DNA of 64,000 bases from Phytophthora colocasiae (lineage: Eukaryota; Oomycota; Peronosporomycetes; Peronosporales; Peronosporaceae). The notes under the pieces were generated by a model that made no database searches, was not told where the DNA came from, and worked only from the letters and a program-made list of their open reading frames with translations. Where the stretch lies: NCBI GenBank assembly GCA_018806915.1, contig JAGKQI010000066.1:248001-312000 (forward strand). The letters run 5' to 3'. The translations under genes were made by a program, and so were the position numbers. Shown here one piece after another: positions 47,600-58,706 of this stretch (position 1 is the first letter of the stretch; each line of letters starts with the position of its first letter).

Positions 47600-48616
47600 T
47601 CTTCTGTTCTGTGTCTACCGTACGCTGCGAACTACTCGAGTCGTTACGTGAAGTGAAGGCGATGAAGACCCTGGGAGCTTCGTCCTTGTTGGGGCCGGTT
47701 CGCTTTTGCACTGAAGGTTGGGCGATGCGCCGTCTCTGGCGAAGAAACGGAAGAGTGAGATTCACTTGGGTAGAGTATCAAGCATACAAATATCAAGAGA
47801 GAGTAGGGGTTTGCCTATAGAAAACGGATGACATTTTAACCAATCCGACTGTATAAGTGTGCTTTAAGTTCGAGGTGAGTGCAGTTGATGCGATCTAAGG
47901 CATCGACGCAGTCGACATCGACGTCTACCTGGTGCGGCCATACATATAGCTTTGCGATGGGTTGGCATGGCTAATGTATCAGGTCACGGATAGCTGGCCG
48001 ATGCTGACACTGGATACTAAGGGATATCAGCCTCTCGCCTAAGTACGACAACGATTTTCGGACGTTCTCAAAAATTGCATCGCACTTAGACGAAACGGCT
48101 ACCAGCAGAATCAAGGCAAGTTGTCGAGCACATGCACGTGCATGAATGCCCAAGTTGGGGCTGTGTGCATACCGACTTGTGAAATCATTCATCGCCAATC
48201 CAGTCCTTAATCGTAGGGACAGATTGCGATGAAGCGGTGGGTCACAGTTTTCAAAGCTTTTGACGTGCGAATAAGGTTCCCTAGCTTAAGCAGCACATGG
48301 TGAGCTGCCCAGCCCTGATCTTCGGTGGTTGATTCTGTTCGCTGTTCACTACCATTGACACAGAGTGGTGGGCGAAGGTTTATCTTTAATTGAGCGATGC
48401 TTCGTCAAGAGTACGTGTAAGTGATGGTCTTACGGAATTCAGGGACAGTATACATCCTCGATGTGAAATACGTACGCTTATAGCGCGAAGTTTGCAGCAA
48501 GACCATATTGCTAGTCGTCATTCGCTTTACGAAGCACTTTTTATTAAAACACCAAGCCAATCAAAATCCGCTTTTTATTGGCCACGACCACCGCACGTCC
48601 TGAATCCGCTGTAGAC
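47600..48616. other. Intergenic, no feature seen
   Basis: About 1 kb between divergently oriented genes. Short ORFs only; no repeat recognised. Confidence 0.4.
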
Positions 48617-49343
48617 ATGGTAGCAGATCACGCGACAACCGAAGCGAAGGAGACGGCCACAACGCTCAACACCTCTGCCAATGAAGAAGTCAACAAAGAC
48701 TGCGAGTGGCACAAGCTGAGCGTGACGTTCCAAGCTTCTCCTGACTCAATGCTGGTACTATACACGACCTACTGCTCCTGTTAGCTGGAAGCAAATGACT
48801 AACTCCGAGCTTTTTCGCTTGGCTTTTTTAAATCAGCTTGGACACGCAGATATGAGCGCGGCGTGGCGACTATTTCTATTTGGCAATGGCTCACCCACGC
48901 ACCATTTAGGACTGCTCACAGGCTCCCCCACTGAGGTGGATGTGCTCGGAATGCTACCGGTTGGGGACAGTTTAGACAATGCTCCGTCCGAGATTGAAGC
49001 CATTGCAGCACCTCGTTGCAGACGGCAAGTTTTCCTACGCAACGCTCGTGGTGAACGTCTGGGCTACGCAGCGTCGTGGATTAGCGAGGGGGATGTGGGG
49101 GCTGTGTTCAAGGACACCAAGATTCCTATCGGCAAGAACATCCTTCAGCACAAGACGGAGCTGTATCGTGACATGAAGAGCGTCTTCTGTGGACACTCGA
49201 GGGAGTTAGAGGAGGCGTTCGGAGCTCCTGGGCCGTTTTGGGGTCGCTCCTACCTCTTCTGGAACGGCGGGCGACCTGTAACATTCATTTACGAGGTTTT
49301 TTCGCCCAAGCTGGAGAAGTACATGGGCAAGGTACTGCAATAG
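48617..49343 (+). CDS. Chorismate pyruvate-lyase (UbiC)-fold protein
   Basis: ATG at 48617; a frame break near 48760 links a short N-terminal part to a 182-residue main frame (48795-49343). About 240 residues in total. The main part shows the chorismate-lyase pattern: AAWRLFLFGNGSPTHHLGLLTG, RRQVFLRNARGERLGYAASWI, IPIGKNILQHKTELYR, then WGRSYLF and FIYEVFSPKL. In UbiC the Arg of the RRQV-type strand and the late Glu bind substrate; both have counterparts here. UbiC makes 4-hydroxybenzoate for ubiquinone in bacteria. Eukaryotic members of the fold exist but their roles are unclear. No obvious mitochondrial targeting signal was seen. Confidence 0.55.
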
Positions 49344-49575
49344 ACGCCAACTGCAAGCTTGCACTGTGAAAGACTGACGAAATAGAGATAACCTTCTTCG
49401 TGTACCTGCCAGCTAATGTTCACTTGGTAAGTCTATTGCTGCCTTTTGTTTAAGAATCCGCGAGCCTGGAGCCGCATGAGTCCTAAAGAAAAGGGTCGCT
49501 CACACATCATCCTCCAGTTGCACGCTTGCCTTCTCTTTTTGCCTCACGTATCGTTATCCATCATCATGGCGAGAC

Positions 49576-50152
49576 TTACAGCGACATACGCCATCGGCCC
49601 TTGTTGAAGCGGCGCTTGAGCACCTTACGACCCGAAATGGACACGCGGCGAGTACGGAAGCCGTGCTTGCGCTTGCGACGCAGTACACTGGGCTGGTAGG
49701 TGCGCTTAATAGCCTGCAGAGGCTCTGCAATGGATAACAACCAAGTGAGTTTCTTATTGACAAGAGCACTGGTAATAAAGTAGCAACGGACTCACCGTTG
49801 AGGTTCTCAGTGGGGCACTCGAGCTCTCCGATCTGGTCGAGCTGCTGAAGGAAATCGTCGATCTGCACGCGGTTGACGCCCGTCTCGAAGACCAGCGGAT
49901 TCTTCATCAGTGCGTCTGCAGAGATTAAAAAAGAAGAAGCATTGTTAGACATACAAACACAAGCAAAGAGGACGCGAATGACGCACTCATGTGGTTGGCG
50001 GGTGTAGCCATCATCAGGATAGAAGGGTTCGGCAGCGCATTGGAGGCCGAAAAGCTGCCAGTGGAGATGCTGGACAGAGCGCGAACGCTTGAAGCCCCTG
50101 GTCGTGCGCGTAGACTCAGCTGCAGCGCGTTCTTCACGAGCATCGCCGCCAT
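49576..50152 (-). CDS. Mitochondrial ribosomal protein bL34m
   Basis: Exons 50152-49987, 49915-49796 and 49724-49576 join in phase (two GT-AG introns). The N-terminus ([20 protein letters not shown]) is a basic amphipathic mitochondrial presequence. The last about 48 residues are the signature L34 domain: [36 protein letters not shown]. The middle exon holds [21 protein letters not shown], an oomycete-type extension. It acts in the large subunit of the mitochondrial ribosome. No frame errors. Confidence 0.88.
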
Positions 50153-50592
50153 TTTGTCTCGATCGCTGCTGGCCGCTTGTTTGTTGGTACTGAAAGGCTG
50201 GCAATCCGCTGTATGGTTTTCAACCAATCAACGCTATTATTGGTGCAATTGTAGATCCTATTGGTGAAAATCATGTCGCCATGCTGTAGTATGTCTGAGT
50301 CAGGTCACCTGGACGATATGGTGCACATGCGGCATTGATGCATCATGCCTCGATGGCTTTCGATGCTTCTGTATGTAGGCTGGAACGTTTGGACTATCAG
50401 ATATACTTGACAGTTCTCTTTGTAGGATTCACGCATACATTAGCTTATTATTGGGGCTTGCTTCATTGACTTGCGGGTTCGAGACGGGGGATACCGTATT
50501 GTACATCTTGTGGCTTGGTGGCGTCTCTCAACCTCGCACTTTCGCTCTTAAATTCCTGATCTCTGGCTTTCAATGGCTGTCATTCAAGTCGT

Positions 50593-51075
50593 TCAACGCG
50601 AGTTGTCGGGTTTCGGCTGGAAAATGATCAGCAGGATGAGCGCCATGGCCATGATCACAATAAGACCCACTAGGAACTGGATGCACTGTTTAAAACTGTC
50701 TGCTTCGTCCTCCGCCTCACTTGCATTTGCCGGTCTCCTCGCAAGGTAGCCCAACTCCATGTCCGATTCCGAGCCAGCGTCCGAACCTGACGAGTTGTAG
50801 CAACATATCAGAGCTGCCGGACAGCCAGATACTCTCTTGTTGGACTCTCCTTGTCGACGACGGCCTGAGTTCTTCGCTGGTGGTGGTCGCTTGGTCCATT
50901 CGGGACTGCGGAACCACGGCAAAGGGTAAACTTCCTCCTCTGGCTTGGACAGTAGCGGCGAGCGCTCACTCCTCATCGTCGCCACCTTGGACTCGCTCAC
51001 CCGCACCACCTTGACGTCCGCAGAGCCACTGCCAGGCGCTGGTGGCTCCACGTCGTGCGCATCGGCTGCCACCAT
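50593..51075 (-). CDS. Small tail-anchored membrane protein
   Basis: 160-residue open frame with ATG at 51075. The first about 125 residues are polar and Pro/Ser-rich, with a short Cys patch (CPAALICC). Near the C-terminus is a single hydrophobic helix (CIQFLVGLIVIMAMALILLI) followed by nine residues, the layout of a tail-anchored protein with a cytosolic N-terminus. It contains RSPLLSKPEEE, resembling an acidic dileucine/LL sorting region. Family not recognised. Confidence 0.55.
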   Translation of the reverse strand: MVAADAHDVEPPAPGSGSADVKVVRVSESKVATMRSERSPLLSKPEEEVYPLPWFRSPEWTKRPPPAKNSGRRRQGESNKRVSGCPAALICCYNSSGSDAGSESDMELGYLARRPANASEAEDEADSFKQCIQFLVGLIVIMAMALILLIIFQPKPDNSR

Positions 51076-51259
51076 GGCAGGGTCTGCTGCAGAGTCGGTG
51101 GGAATAATAGAATGGTGGAACGGACCTGAGTTTCAATTGGTTAAAAACGATGCGAAAACATGGAATTGTGGCTCTAGCCACATTTTGTAACGACAAATGT
51201 ACAAGAAACTTCAGCAGCGCGTCACACATGGCTTCATGTTGTTGTTACCACTCGCTCTT

Positions 51260-53265
51260 TTAACCTCTACGATCTACGCCTTCTCCTTGGCGAGGTAATG
51301 AGTCGTGCAGCTTCTTCTGCTTGTCTTGCTCCTTCTTGAGTTTCTTACGCTGGTTCTTCGTCAGCTCTTTACCAGCAGCATTGTGGGTCGGGAGACCTTC
51401 AGCGTCGAACTGCGAGTAGAGCTCTGGCTGCTTCTTGAACATTTCGACCGGCGACAGCTTCATCTTCTCCATCTTGAGCGCCAGCTGCTGCATCTGCGCA
51501 TCCTTGCGACTCGCGTTTGCGCCTGAAGTTGCAGCGCCACTGGCTGTTTCACCCCCACTCTCACGCAGAGCCACGATCTGGTTCAGAACCTTCTTGTCCT
51601 TGGTCGAGTCCTGGTCCGGCACGAAGTAGCCGATGCGCTCGAACTGCACGATCTCATTCAAGTTGTTCGCGTACGACTCGGGGTCCACGCGGGCTGTGGC
51701 GTACACGCGCTCCGAATTCTTCGAGTCCACGAATGACTCCCAGTCCTTGACGTCGCTCGGCAGCTCCGGTACCGTGAATAGGTGAGAGTACACACGCACT
51801 TCCACCTTGGGACTGTTAGCTGGCACCCACGAAAGAACACCCTTGGGTTTGGCTGCGTTGGTCCAATCCATCTGGCCCACCACCTTCGTCACGCGGCCAC
51901 TAGCGTCCGTCTCCAGCTTTGTGCATGTGAACGGGAAAGCGTATTTCAGACGCACCTGCTTGTTAGGTGCCACACCGTAGAAGTCCTTGAGTCTTCAGCA
52001 CGTACGTCACTGCGATCGAGGAAGATTTTCTGTGAGCTGAACCTGGTGGTAGACGTCGCGATCCGCGTCCTGCGGGTAGTCCGGTACCTTCAACGAAAGA
52101 GCGTCCTTGTCAGGTACATTGCTGAAGTTCTCGATGACGAGTTCCACGGGGTCAAGCACGGCCATAACACGCTTCGAGGACTCGCCCAGAACGCTACGAG
52201 CCACAGAGTGTAGCCGTTCGATTTGGATCGTCGACTGCACGCGGGTAACGCCGATCTCCTTGCAGAACTGCTTGATGATCTCCGGGTGAAACCACGCCGA
52301 CGAAGACCGTTGAGCGTGCCCATACGAGGGTCGTCCCAGCCACGCACCGTCTTGGACGTCACGAGCTTGAGCAGTTTGCGTTTGCTGAGCACCGTGTAGG
52401 TCATGAACAGACGAGCGAACTCGTACACATTGGGCTTGAACAGATCCAGTTCATTGAGCAGCCAGTAGTAGGACTCGCGACGCGTCTCGAACTCGAGCGT
52501 GCAGATGGAGTAGTCAATGTGCTCCAACGCATCCACGATGCAGTGCGTGTAGTCGTATGTCGGATAGATGCACCACTTGTCTCCAATGTGCGGGTGCGGC
52601 ACGAACTTGATGCGGTAGGCCACGTGGTCCCACATATTCGGGTTGGGACTGCCGAGATCCATTTTCATGCGGAGACAGGCCTCTCCTTCACCATACAGAC
52701 CAAGACGCATCTTCTCAAACTCTGCCAAGTTCTCAGCAACTGAACGGGAGCGGAAGGGAGACTTGCCAGCTTCTGAAACGTCCTTCTCGTCCTTGGTTCC
52801 AGGTGTAGCGTGGAACTGCTGCAGAACAACACGAGAAGCTTCGATCTCGGCCTTACTCTGGTGGCACACATAAGCTTTGCCCTTGCGGATGAGCTTCAGA
52901 GCCAATTCATACAGTTCCTGGAAGTATTGACTGCTGTACGTGACTTTAGTAGGGGTGTAACCCAACCAGTGCACGTTATTGGCGATGGCGTCGATGTACT
53001 CGTTACTCTCAGCCTCCGGATTCGTGTCGTCATAGCGGAAATACGTCTCGCGCTTGTCCATGGGGACGTTCAGCTTCTCGAAGGCCTCGAAGAAGTTCAT
53101 GTTCATGGATTTAGCGTGACCCACGTGCAGATATCCATTAGGTTCGGGTGGGAAACGCGTGCGCACTTTGCCCTGCGTGACGCGCTGGTGCTCAGCAAGT
53201 TGCTCCTGCGTGTTCTTGGCCAGCGCCATGTCGCGCGCCTCCAGGCCGGTGGTGGGTGTCGCCAT
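51260..53265 (-). CDS. Glutaminyl-tRNA synthetase
   Basis: ATG at 53265 (MATPTTGLEARDMALAKNTQ). The frame is open further upstream to 53538, so an extended form cannot be excluded. Class I signatures are present: PPEPNGYLHVGHAKS (HIGH) and VLSKRKLLKLV (KMSKS-type), plus TFRYDDTNPE-like YFRYDDTNPEAE, IYPTYDYTHCIVDALE and GWDDPRMGT, all typical of eukaryotic GlnRS. The anticodon-binding beta barrels follow (RVMAVLDPVELVI; QFERIGYFVPDQ). It ends with a Lys-rich tail. About 660 residues. Three frame breaks occur (about 52300, consistent with one lost C; about 52030; about 51995). The enzyme is essential, so these breaks are the best evidence for base-level errors in this window. It charges tRNA-Gln in the cytosol. 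Confidence 0.9.
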
Positions 53266-53591
53266 GGAGAGGAAGGGAGAGCGGTGGGAAGTTGCTGGAG
53301 CTTTGACGGCGAATGATTTAATGGCTCGGATATTGCGAGGCTCTGACACAACCAACCATACAAAAAACAAGTCAAAGGATGCTGACCGTAGGAAAATGCT
53401 CGGACGAAGAAACGAGCAACTGACGCCTCCGACGTCGACAGCAAGGATAGAGTGGACTATTAACTGGTTCTTGAGCTTAACGACAGGAGGACGGAGCTCC
53501 TGACTCAAATGGACGTCTACAGTAGACGACAGTCTCATCGACTACTTGTTTGTGCTGATTCTTCTCGTCCATTCCCTTTCCTGAGCTAAAG

Positions 53592-54359
53592 CTACTTCTT
53601 GGCAAACGAGACCTTGAGGGTGTCGGTGGGCGTGAGCTTGAAGCCGAAGAGTCCTTGAAGAGCGATGGCGGCCTGAGCTTCGTCACCGAACTCCACGAAC
53701 GCCAGACCCTTCTTACCTGGCACCATACGGACTTCCTGCAACACAAAGAGCATCAATTAATACTCAGATCTGCCCACTGTCAACTAGAACACCATCCATT
53801 GTCGTACCTTGAAGCCCTGGTACTGCTTGAACAGTACGCTCAACATCTCCTGGTTACACGACTCGGGCAGCTCCTGAAGGAACAAAATCTTGTTGGGCAC
53901 GTTTTGTGCTGGCGGAGCTGGCGCCCTCGACGCTGATGGCGTTGCCTTGCCATTCTCTCCTGCCTGCTTCTTGGCGGTAGTCTGTAATGGAGCGGGCTTG
54001 GGCTCACGCTTCCGCTTCTCGCGCGGGACGAAGGTGCCTTCGCGTCTTGCGATGACGTCGGCCTTCTCCTTGGCAAAGTGGATGACCACAGGCTTGTCGA
54101 ATAGCGTCGACCCGTTTACCGTGCGTAACGCATTGGATGCGCTCGGGATGTCATTAAATGTGACCCAAGCCTGGCCTCGCAGTCGTCGAGCACGACCCAT
54201 GACAATCTCCAGGATCTTGCCGTGCTGCGAAAGAGTCGCGTACAGCGTGGCCTTCATGCGGTCAGCCTTGATCTTGTCATTCAGATTGTTTAAATAGATC
54301 GTGTGGTTGGGCGGCACGTCCGCCGTCTCCACGGGCGTAGCAACTGCGGCTTCGGTCAT
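53592..54359 (-). CDS. U1A/U2B''-type snRNP protein (two RRMs)
   Basis: Exon 1 (54359-53808) and exon 2 (53735-53592) join in phase 0 to give 231 residues. RRM1 has RNP2 IYLNNL and RNP1 RGQAWVTF, with the NNLNDKIK loop characteristic of U1A/U2B''. A Lys/Pro/Ala-rich linker follows; RRM2 starts ILFLQELPES and has RNP1 KGLAFVEF. These proteins bind stem-loops of U1 or U2 snRNA in the spliceosome. A single gene may serve both roles, as in flies. The frame is intact. Confidence 0.88.
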
Positions 54360-54804
54360 AGCTCCTTGGTTATGGTTTTGGCGCTACCCAAAAGTCATAA
54401 AAACGAGGTTGTTACAATAGTGACAAACAGAACGTTGATTTGACAAAACTTGGTATAGTGTCAAGTGTCCGCTTTTGTCAAGTGTCACCCCCTATATTGA
54501 CCAATGACAGCTGTGTATTGGGGTTAGACAAGTAGGATTTGCACTGTTTTGTTAAGTGTCATCCCCGAATTCCTTGAAGCCATGGCAGCATATGTGGTGG
54601 AGCGGATCTGCCAAAATCTCGTTAGGGCAGGTCCCGATCACCACTTGCACCCAGACACCGACTAACGGAGGGGGTCCCCCGATGATCCGTGATCTAGCTG
54701 TGTGTAGTATCCACCTTGTGTACCCGTCGGTAGGCGGGTTACGCTCTTCCAGGTGACTTCTGAAGGTGTCTTGTAGGTCGGAAGAAGGTCTTGGGTGACG
54801 CAGG
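54360..54804. other. Intergenic between U1A/U2B'' and the Gypsy element
   Basis: No gene-like ORF. AAGTGTCA-type words recur (around 54470-54560). The right part (54560-54804) may itself be old repeat, since it continues beyond the Gypsy element at 62771. Confidence 0.4.
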
Positions 54805-54809
54805 GGTTT

Positions 54810-55270
54810 TGTAATGGGTCTACCTAGACCTATTAGGTGGCGTACACGTGCGCTTACGTGTATGAGGAAGCGTGCAATTAGAATAGACTTAATTTAAGTA
54901 TACTTATTTAAATACGTATAATTAAATCAAATATAACTAAATTAAACTGCAAAAATACCGTAAAATGAGAACTGTTATTGAATTTGGCATAAGCCAATTA
55001 TGGACCTCCTAAAACTGTTTGTTATCTATTTCTAAAGGGTCTGCCAACGTGTGGTTGGCAGAAACTCTGCTCAGTGATTGGTAGAAATCCGTTACTTTCT
55101 ACCAATAATATGCACAAATGCACACGAACCATCCAATAATGTGGTTCGCCCATGTATCCTTTGGTGTGTACAGCACACCAAGGTCTGAGGCCCATTTCCA
55201 ACCTCTAACAGTTATCCTAACTGTTAGAGTTACAAGTGGTACAACCACTTGTACGTGTAACCCCGTTACA
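54810..55270 (-). repeat. 3' LTR (left)
   Basis: 461 bp, matching 62306-62765 with one visible difference (a run of five A near 54955 versus four in the other copy). It contains stems at 55040-55062, 55077-55106, 55125-55148, 55161-55181, 55203-55229, 55231-55253 and 55256-55270. Confidence 0.93.
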
Positions 55271-55284
55271 CCATCACCCCGTTA
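55271..55284 (-). other. Polypurine tract candidate
   Basis: Directly inside the 3' LTR, the minus strand reads a G-rich ACGGGGTGATGG, in the position where plus-strand synthesis is primed in LTR elements. The purine run is interrupted, so the assignment is positional. Confidence 0.45.
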
Positions 55285-55455
55285 AGATTCGACGTATCGG
55301 TCTCGATACGTCAATCAACAGAACTTGACAAGACCGTCAAGTTCCCGAGAGAAATCCGAGTTCATTTCGCAATGGACTGATCTCGACGACCTCGTGATGA
55401 GGCCTCGGACGCTTCAAGCTCGAAGCGTCCGCGCAGTGATGATGAAGCGTCCCCC

Positions 55456-56577
55456 ATGTCGAGGGCGCTCACTGCACCGCGCACTGATCCGCCAGTGCGC
55501 ACGCCATGGATGCCTACTGAGGCGGAGATCCATGACCGGTTCGGTGCTAGCTCACCACCGAACCCGATACTGTTGTACTCATGCAACAGTATCAACGACG
55601 ACGACGTCGCCGCTAAGGTTGTCTTTGAGTCCGAGACTCAAAGACGCGACTACTATATCGGGCTCTTCCACGAGCTCCGATACTATGCAGCGAAGACTTC
55701 GCGCATGAGCAAAGTGCCAGAGTGGCAGGCACTTTGTCAGTCGTGGAACGCCTTTGTTGATATCTTCAACAAAGACCCGAAGGCATATCGCGAGCGCGTT
55801 GCTGCGGCTCGCGATCGCTACTACACTTACACTACACGTGGTAAGTGTGAACGCCTCCATGATCAGTCCATGGAAGCGGGGATCCCATGTGCCGTTCCCT
55901 TTGGCACACCCTGTCCGTGTTGCCCACCCTTGGCAACACGCCTTACCGAACGTGATCTCCTGGGGTACACGGTCGTCCGTGTACCCGATCACATCAAGGA
56001 ACTCCGTGGTCGTATTGTGCCACGCGAAGCTCCGAGTGCTGTGGCTGACCGCATGCGGCACTCCTCGTGCAGAGTTTAACCCTGCAAGTTATGATGGGCT
56101 TCATGCGCCCTCACACCATGTCCGGAACGTCCTCCATCCGGACGTTCCGCGGCTCCCATGTATCTCGATGAGGAGGAAATCCTCTCCAACGAATACGAAA
56201 ACGAACCCCTTGAGAGTTCGTTCTCTTATGAGCCACAATCCGCTCAACAATCCAGCGGATCGCTCCACGCGCGTCGCGGCAACGGCGGCGGAGGGGTGGA
56301 ACACTCCCTCCGCATGGTCAACGCTATGACGCCATGACGATCGTGCCCTGCACGATCGAGTTGCTGCGCTGGAGCAGACACAGAGCGCTGAGATAGCTGC
56401 TCTGAAGCAGGAGGTTCGTGTCCTCCGTGCTGAGGTCTGCGAGGCAGCTCAGACTGCCTCGAACCTCTCGTCCGGTCTTGGGACGAGAGTGAACCAGTTG
56501 ATCGACCGTGTCGACGGTCTTCGAGAAGGCCTTCCAGGCCTCTCGCACTCCCTCAGTCGGACTACCAACCCTAGGTA
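55456..56577 (+). CDS. Antisense accessory ORF of the Gypsy element, coiled-coil C-terminus
   Basis: On the strand opposite to gag-pol, an ATG at 55456 opens a 207-residue frame (to 56079) with protein-like composition: WMPTEAEIHDRF, YYIGLFHELRYYA, a Cys cluster FGTPCPCCPP. Protein-like sequence continues in shifted frames (56075-56155; 56158-56335, MYLDEEEILSNEYENEP) and ends in a clear heptad coiled coil (56336-56577: VAALEQTQSAEIAALKQEV, LIDRVDGLREGL) with stop TAG. If the shifts are sequence errors, the product is about 370 residues. It overlaps the integrase tail by about 250 bases. Antisense ORFs between pol and the 3' LTR are known in some plant Gypsy elements. I do not recognise the family. 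Confidence 0.5.
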
Positions 56578-57933
56578 GTCCGTGCTGCACGTACGGCTTC
56601 AACCGCCCGACGTAGAAGGTCGGGTGGAGTCTCATGCTGGACGGTATGTCCAGCCGGTACGCGTTGCCGTGCCGTTCAAGTACTTTGAACGGCCCAATGA
56701 ATCTTGGAGCAAGCTTGCTTGCTCCAAAGTCAGACACTGCATGTCTAGGTAGGTTTTGTGTAGCTAACAAAACTAATGAACCCTTTTCGAATTCATTTGT
56801 GTTGCCTCTACCAACAGTATCAGCGTTCAGCTTCTGTCGATCGACAGAAGCTGCGATAGCATCCTGGACAAACCGTATGACGGCTTGTCTTCGCTGGACA
56901 AAGTCTAGCGCACCCGAGCTGAATCCTTTCAGCTTGTCGCCCTTGTCAGCAGCAGGCCCTGCCTGCTCGCTATCATTTCTCATGTCTGTGCCCGGCACAG
57001 ACATCGCGCGCTCGTTCCTGCTCGAACGAGACGTCGCACGCGTCACCGCAGCTGATAGTGTGCTGCTATCAGTTGCATTCTGCGGTTGTTCGGACGCAAC
57101 CGTAGATCCTCCCCCACTTAAGGAGGAAGCTACCCCGCCGAGCATGCTCGGCAATCGTGGATGCCTCATGGCGTTCACGAAGAACGGTGTATGCCCTGTG
57201 GAGGCATGCACCGAGTTGTTGATGGCAAACTCTGCCATCGGCAAGCACTCGCTCCAATGCGGGAACGAGTGAGCGTAGCTCTTCAACGTGTCACCCAATA
57301 CACGGTTGACACGTTCGGTCTGTCCGTCCGTCTGCGGATGATCCGCAGTCGACATTGATAACTGTGAACCAAGAAGTGTAAACACTTCTTGCCAGAACCG
57401 CGCTGTGAAGCGTGGATCACGGTCCGACACAATGTCGAGCGGCATGCCATGGTGTTTGAACACCATGTCAACAAACAGTCGCGCAGTCTGCGCGGCTGTA
57501 ACAGTAGCCGGGACGGCAGCAAGATGAACCATCTTGCTGAATCGGTCCACAAAAACAACGATGCCCGTCCTCCGCTTGCTGTCAGGCGGAAGACCGAAGA
57601 CGAAGTCCATGGACATGGACTGCCAACACTCCGACGGAGTCGGTAGTGATTGAAGAGGAGCCTGCGAGAACTGCGCAGGCTTCACGCGTTGACAAACCTC
57701 GCAAGCACGTACGTACTTGCGCACCCACTTGTACTGGTGGTGCCAGTAGAAGTCACGCGTGAGAAGAGTGTATGTCTTCTCACGACCCGGATGCCCTGCC
57801 GTGGGGCATCGTGATACTCGAACATGATCCTCAACCGGAGGTCATGATCATTCGGAACGACAATGCGATCCGCATTGTCGTCTACTACACTAATACAACA
57901 GTAGGCCTTCGTGTACACGATAGCGGTGTACAC
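56324..57933 (-). CDS. Integrase domain of Gypsy pol
   Basis: The main open frame 57724-56324 begins KYVRACEVCQRVKPAQ (second half of the HHCC zinc site; the His pair lies upstream in the frame 57933-57682). The catalytic D,D-35-E triad follows: Asp in SMDFVFGLPPDS, Asp in IVSDRDPRF, Glu in QTDGQTERVNR. The C-terminal part includes FIGPFKVLERHGNAYRLDIP and FYVGRLKPYV, the usual GPY/F-type end. No chromodomain was seen. A long linker rich in Ser/Thr (residues about 200-280) is unusual. It overlaps the antisense ORF at its 3' end. Confidence 0.88.
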
Positions 57934-58706
57934 GAGCTCGAAGATGAGGGGTTAGCTTCCGACGTGCCACGTCGGAAGGTGCTGCGAGGAACTCCAGCAG
58001 CCCCTTCGCGTCTGCATCCCTTGCATACGCGTTCTTCACGTCGTCAATCAACGTTGACGACGGCACACTTGTCCTCACGACGCCAACAGCGTTGGCGTCG
58101 ACCGTCTCCGCATAGTCAGGTCGACGCGATAACGCGTTGGCCACTACATGATCTTCCGGGTTTGTACTCCACCCGGAAGTTGTACTCCGCGAAGAAGGAC
58201 AACCATCTCGCCATACGTTGCGAGATGTGCGGCGACTTAATCGCCGTACGCAATGATGCGTGGTCTGTATAGACCACGAACGGTCTACTCCCAAGTAGAT
58301 ACACTCGGAACTTTGCGAGTGCATACTTCATGGCAAGGAGCTCCTTGTCATGTACGGGATAGTTACGCTCAGCTGGCTTCAGCTGACGCGATTGATAGTA
58401 GACTACACGATCACGCCCTTCGTGATCGTGTTGCATCAATGCACATCCGATTGCAAAGTCGGATGCATCGCACACTACGTGGAATGGACGATCTTGGTCC
58501 GCCACGGCCAAGATCGGCGCTTCAGTCAAGCCCTGCTTGACTGCACCGAATGCATCCTCGCACTCGGTCGTCCAAATCCACTCAGCTTCTTTCTTAGAAG
58601 CTGTGACAACAGGCGAATCTTGCCCGCATAGTTGTCCACGTACTTGCACAAGTACGTGGCAAATGAGAACTGCCTCAGTTCCTTCACATTGGATGGCGTG
58701 GGCCAT
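57890..58706 (-). CDS. RNase H domain of Gypsy pol
   Basis: The frame 58706-58116 has the Ty3-type RNase H: FHVVCDASDFAIGCALMQ (catalytic Asp), YPVHDKELLAMKYALAKFR (Glu) and VVYTDHASLR (Asp). After KPGR the reading shifts to 58324-57890, which continues ANALSRRPDYAE (the ADALSR-type motif that ends RNase H). It is part of the same polyprotein as RT and integrase. Confidence 0.85.
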
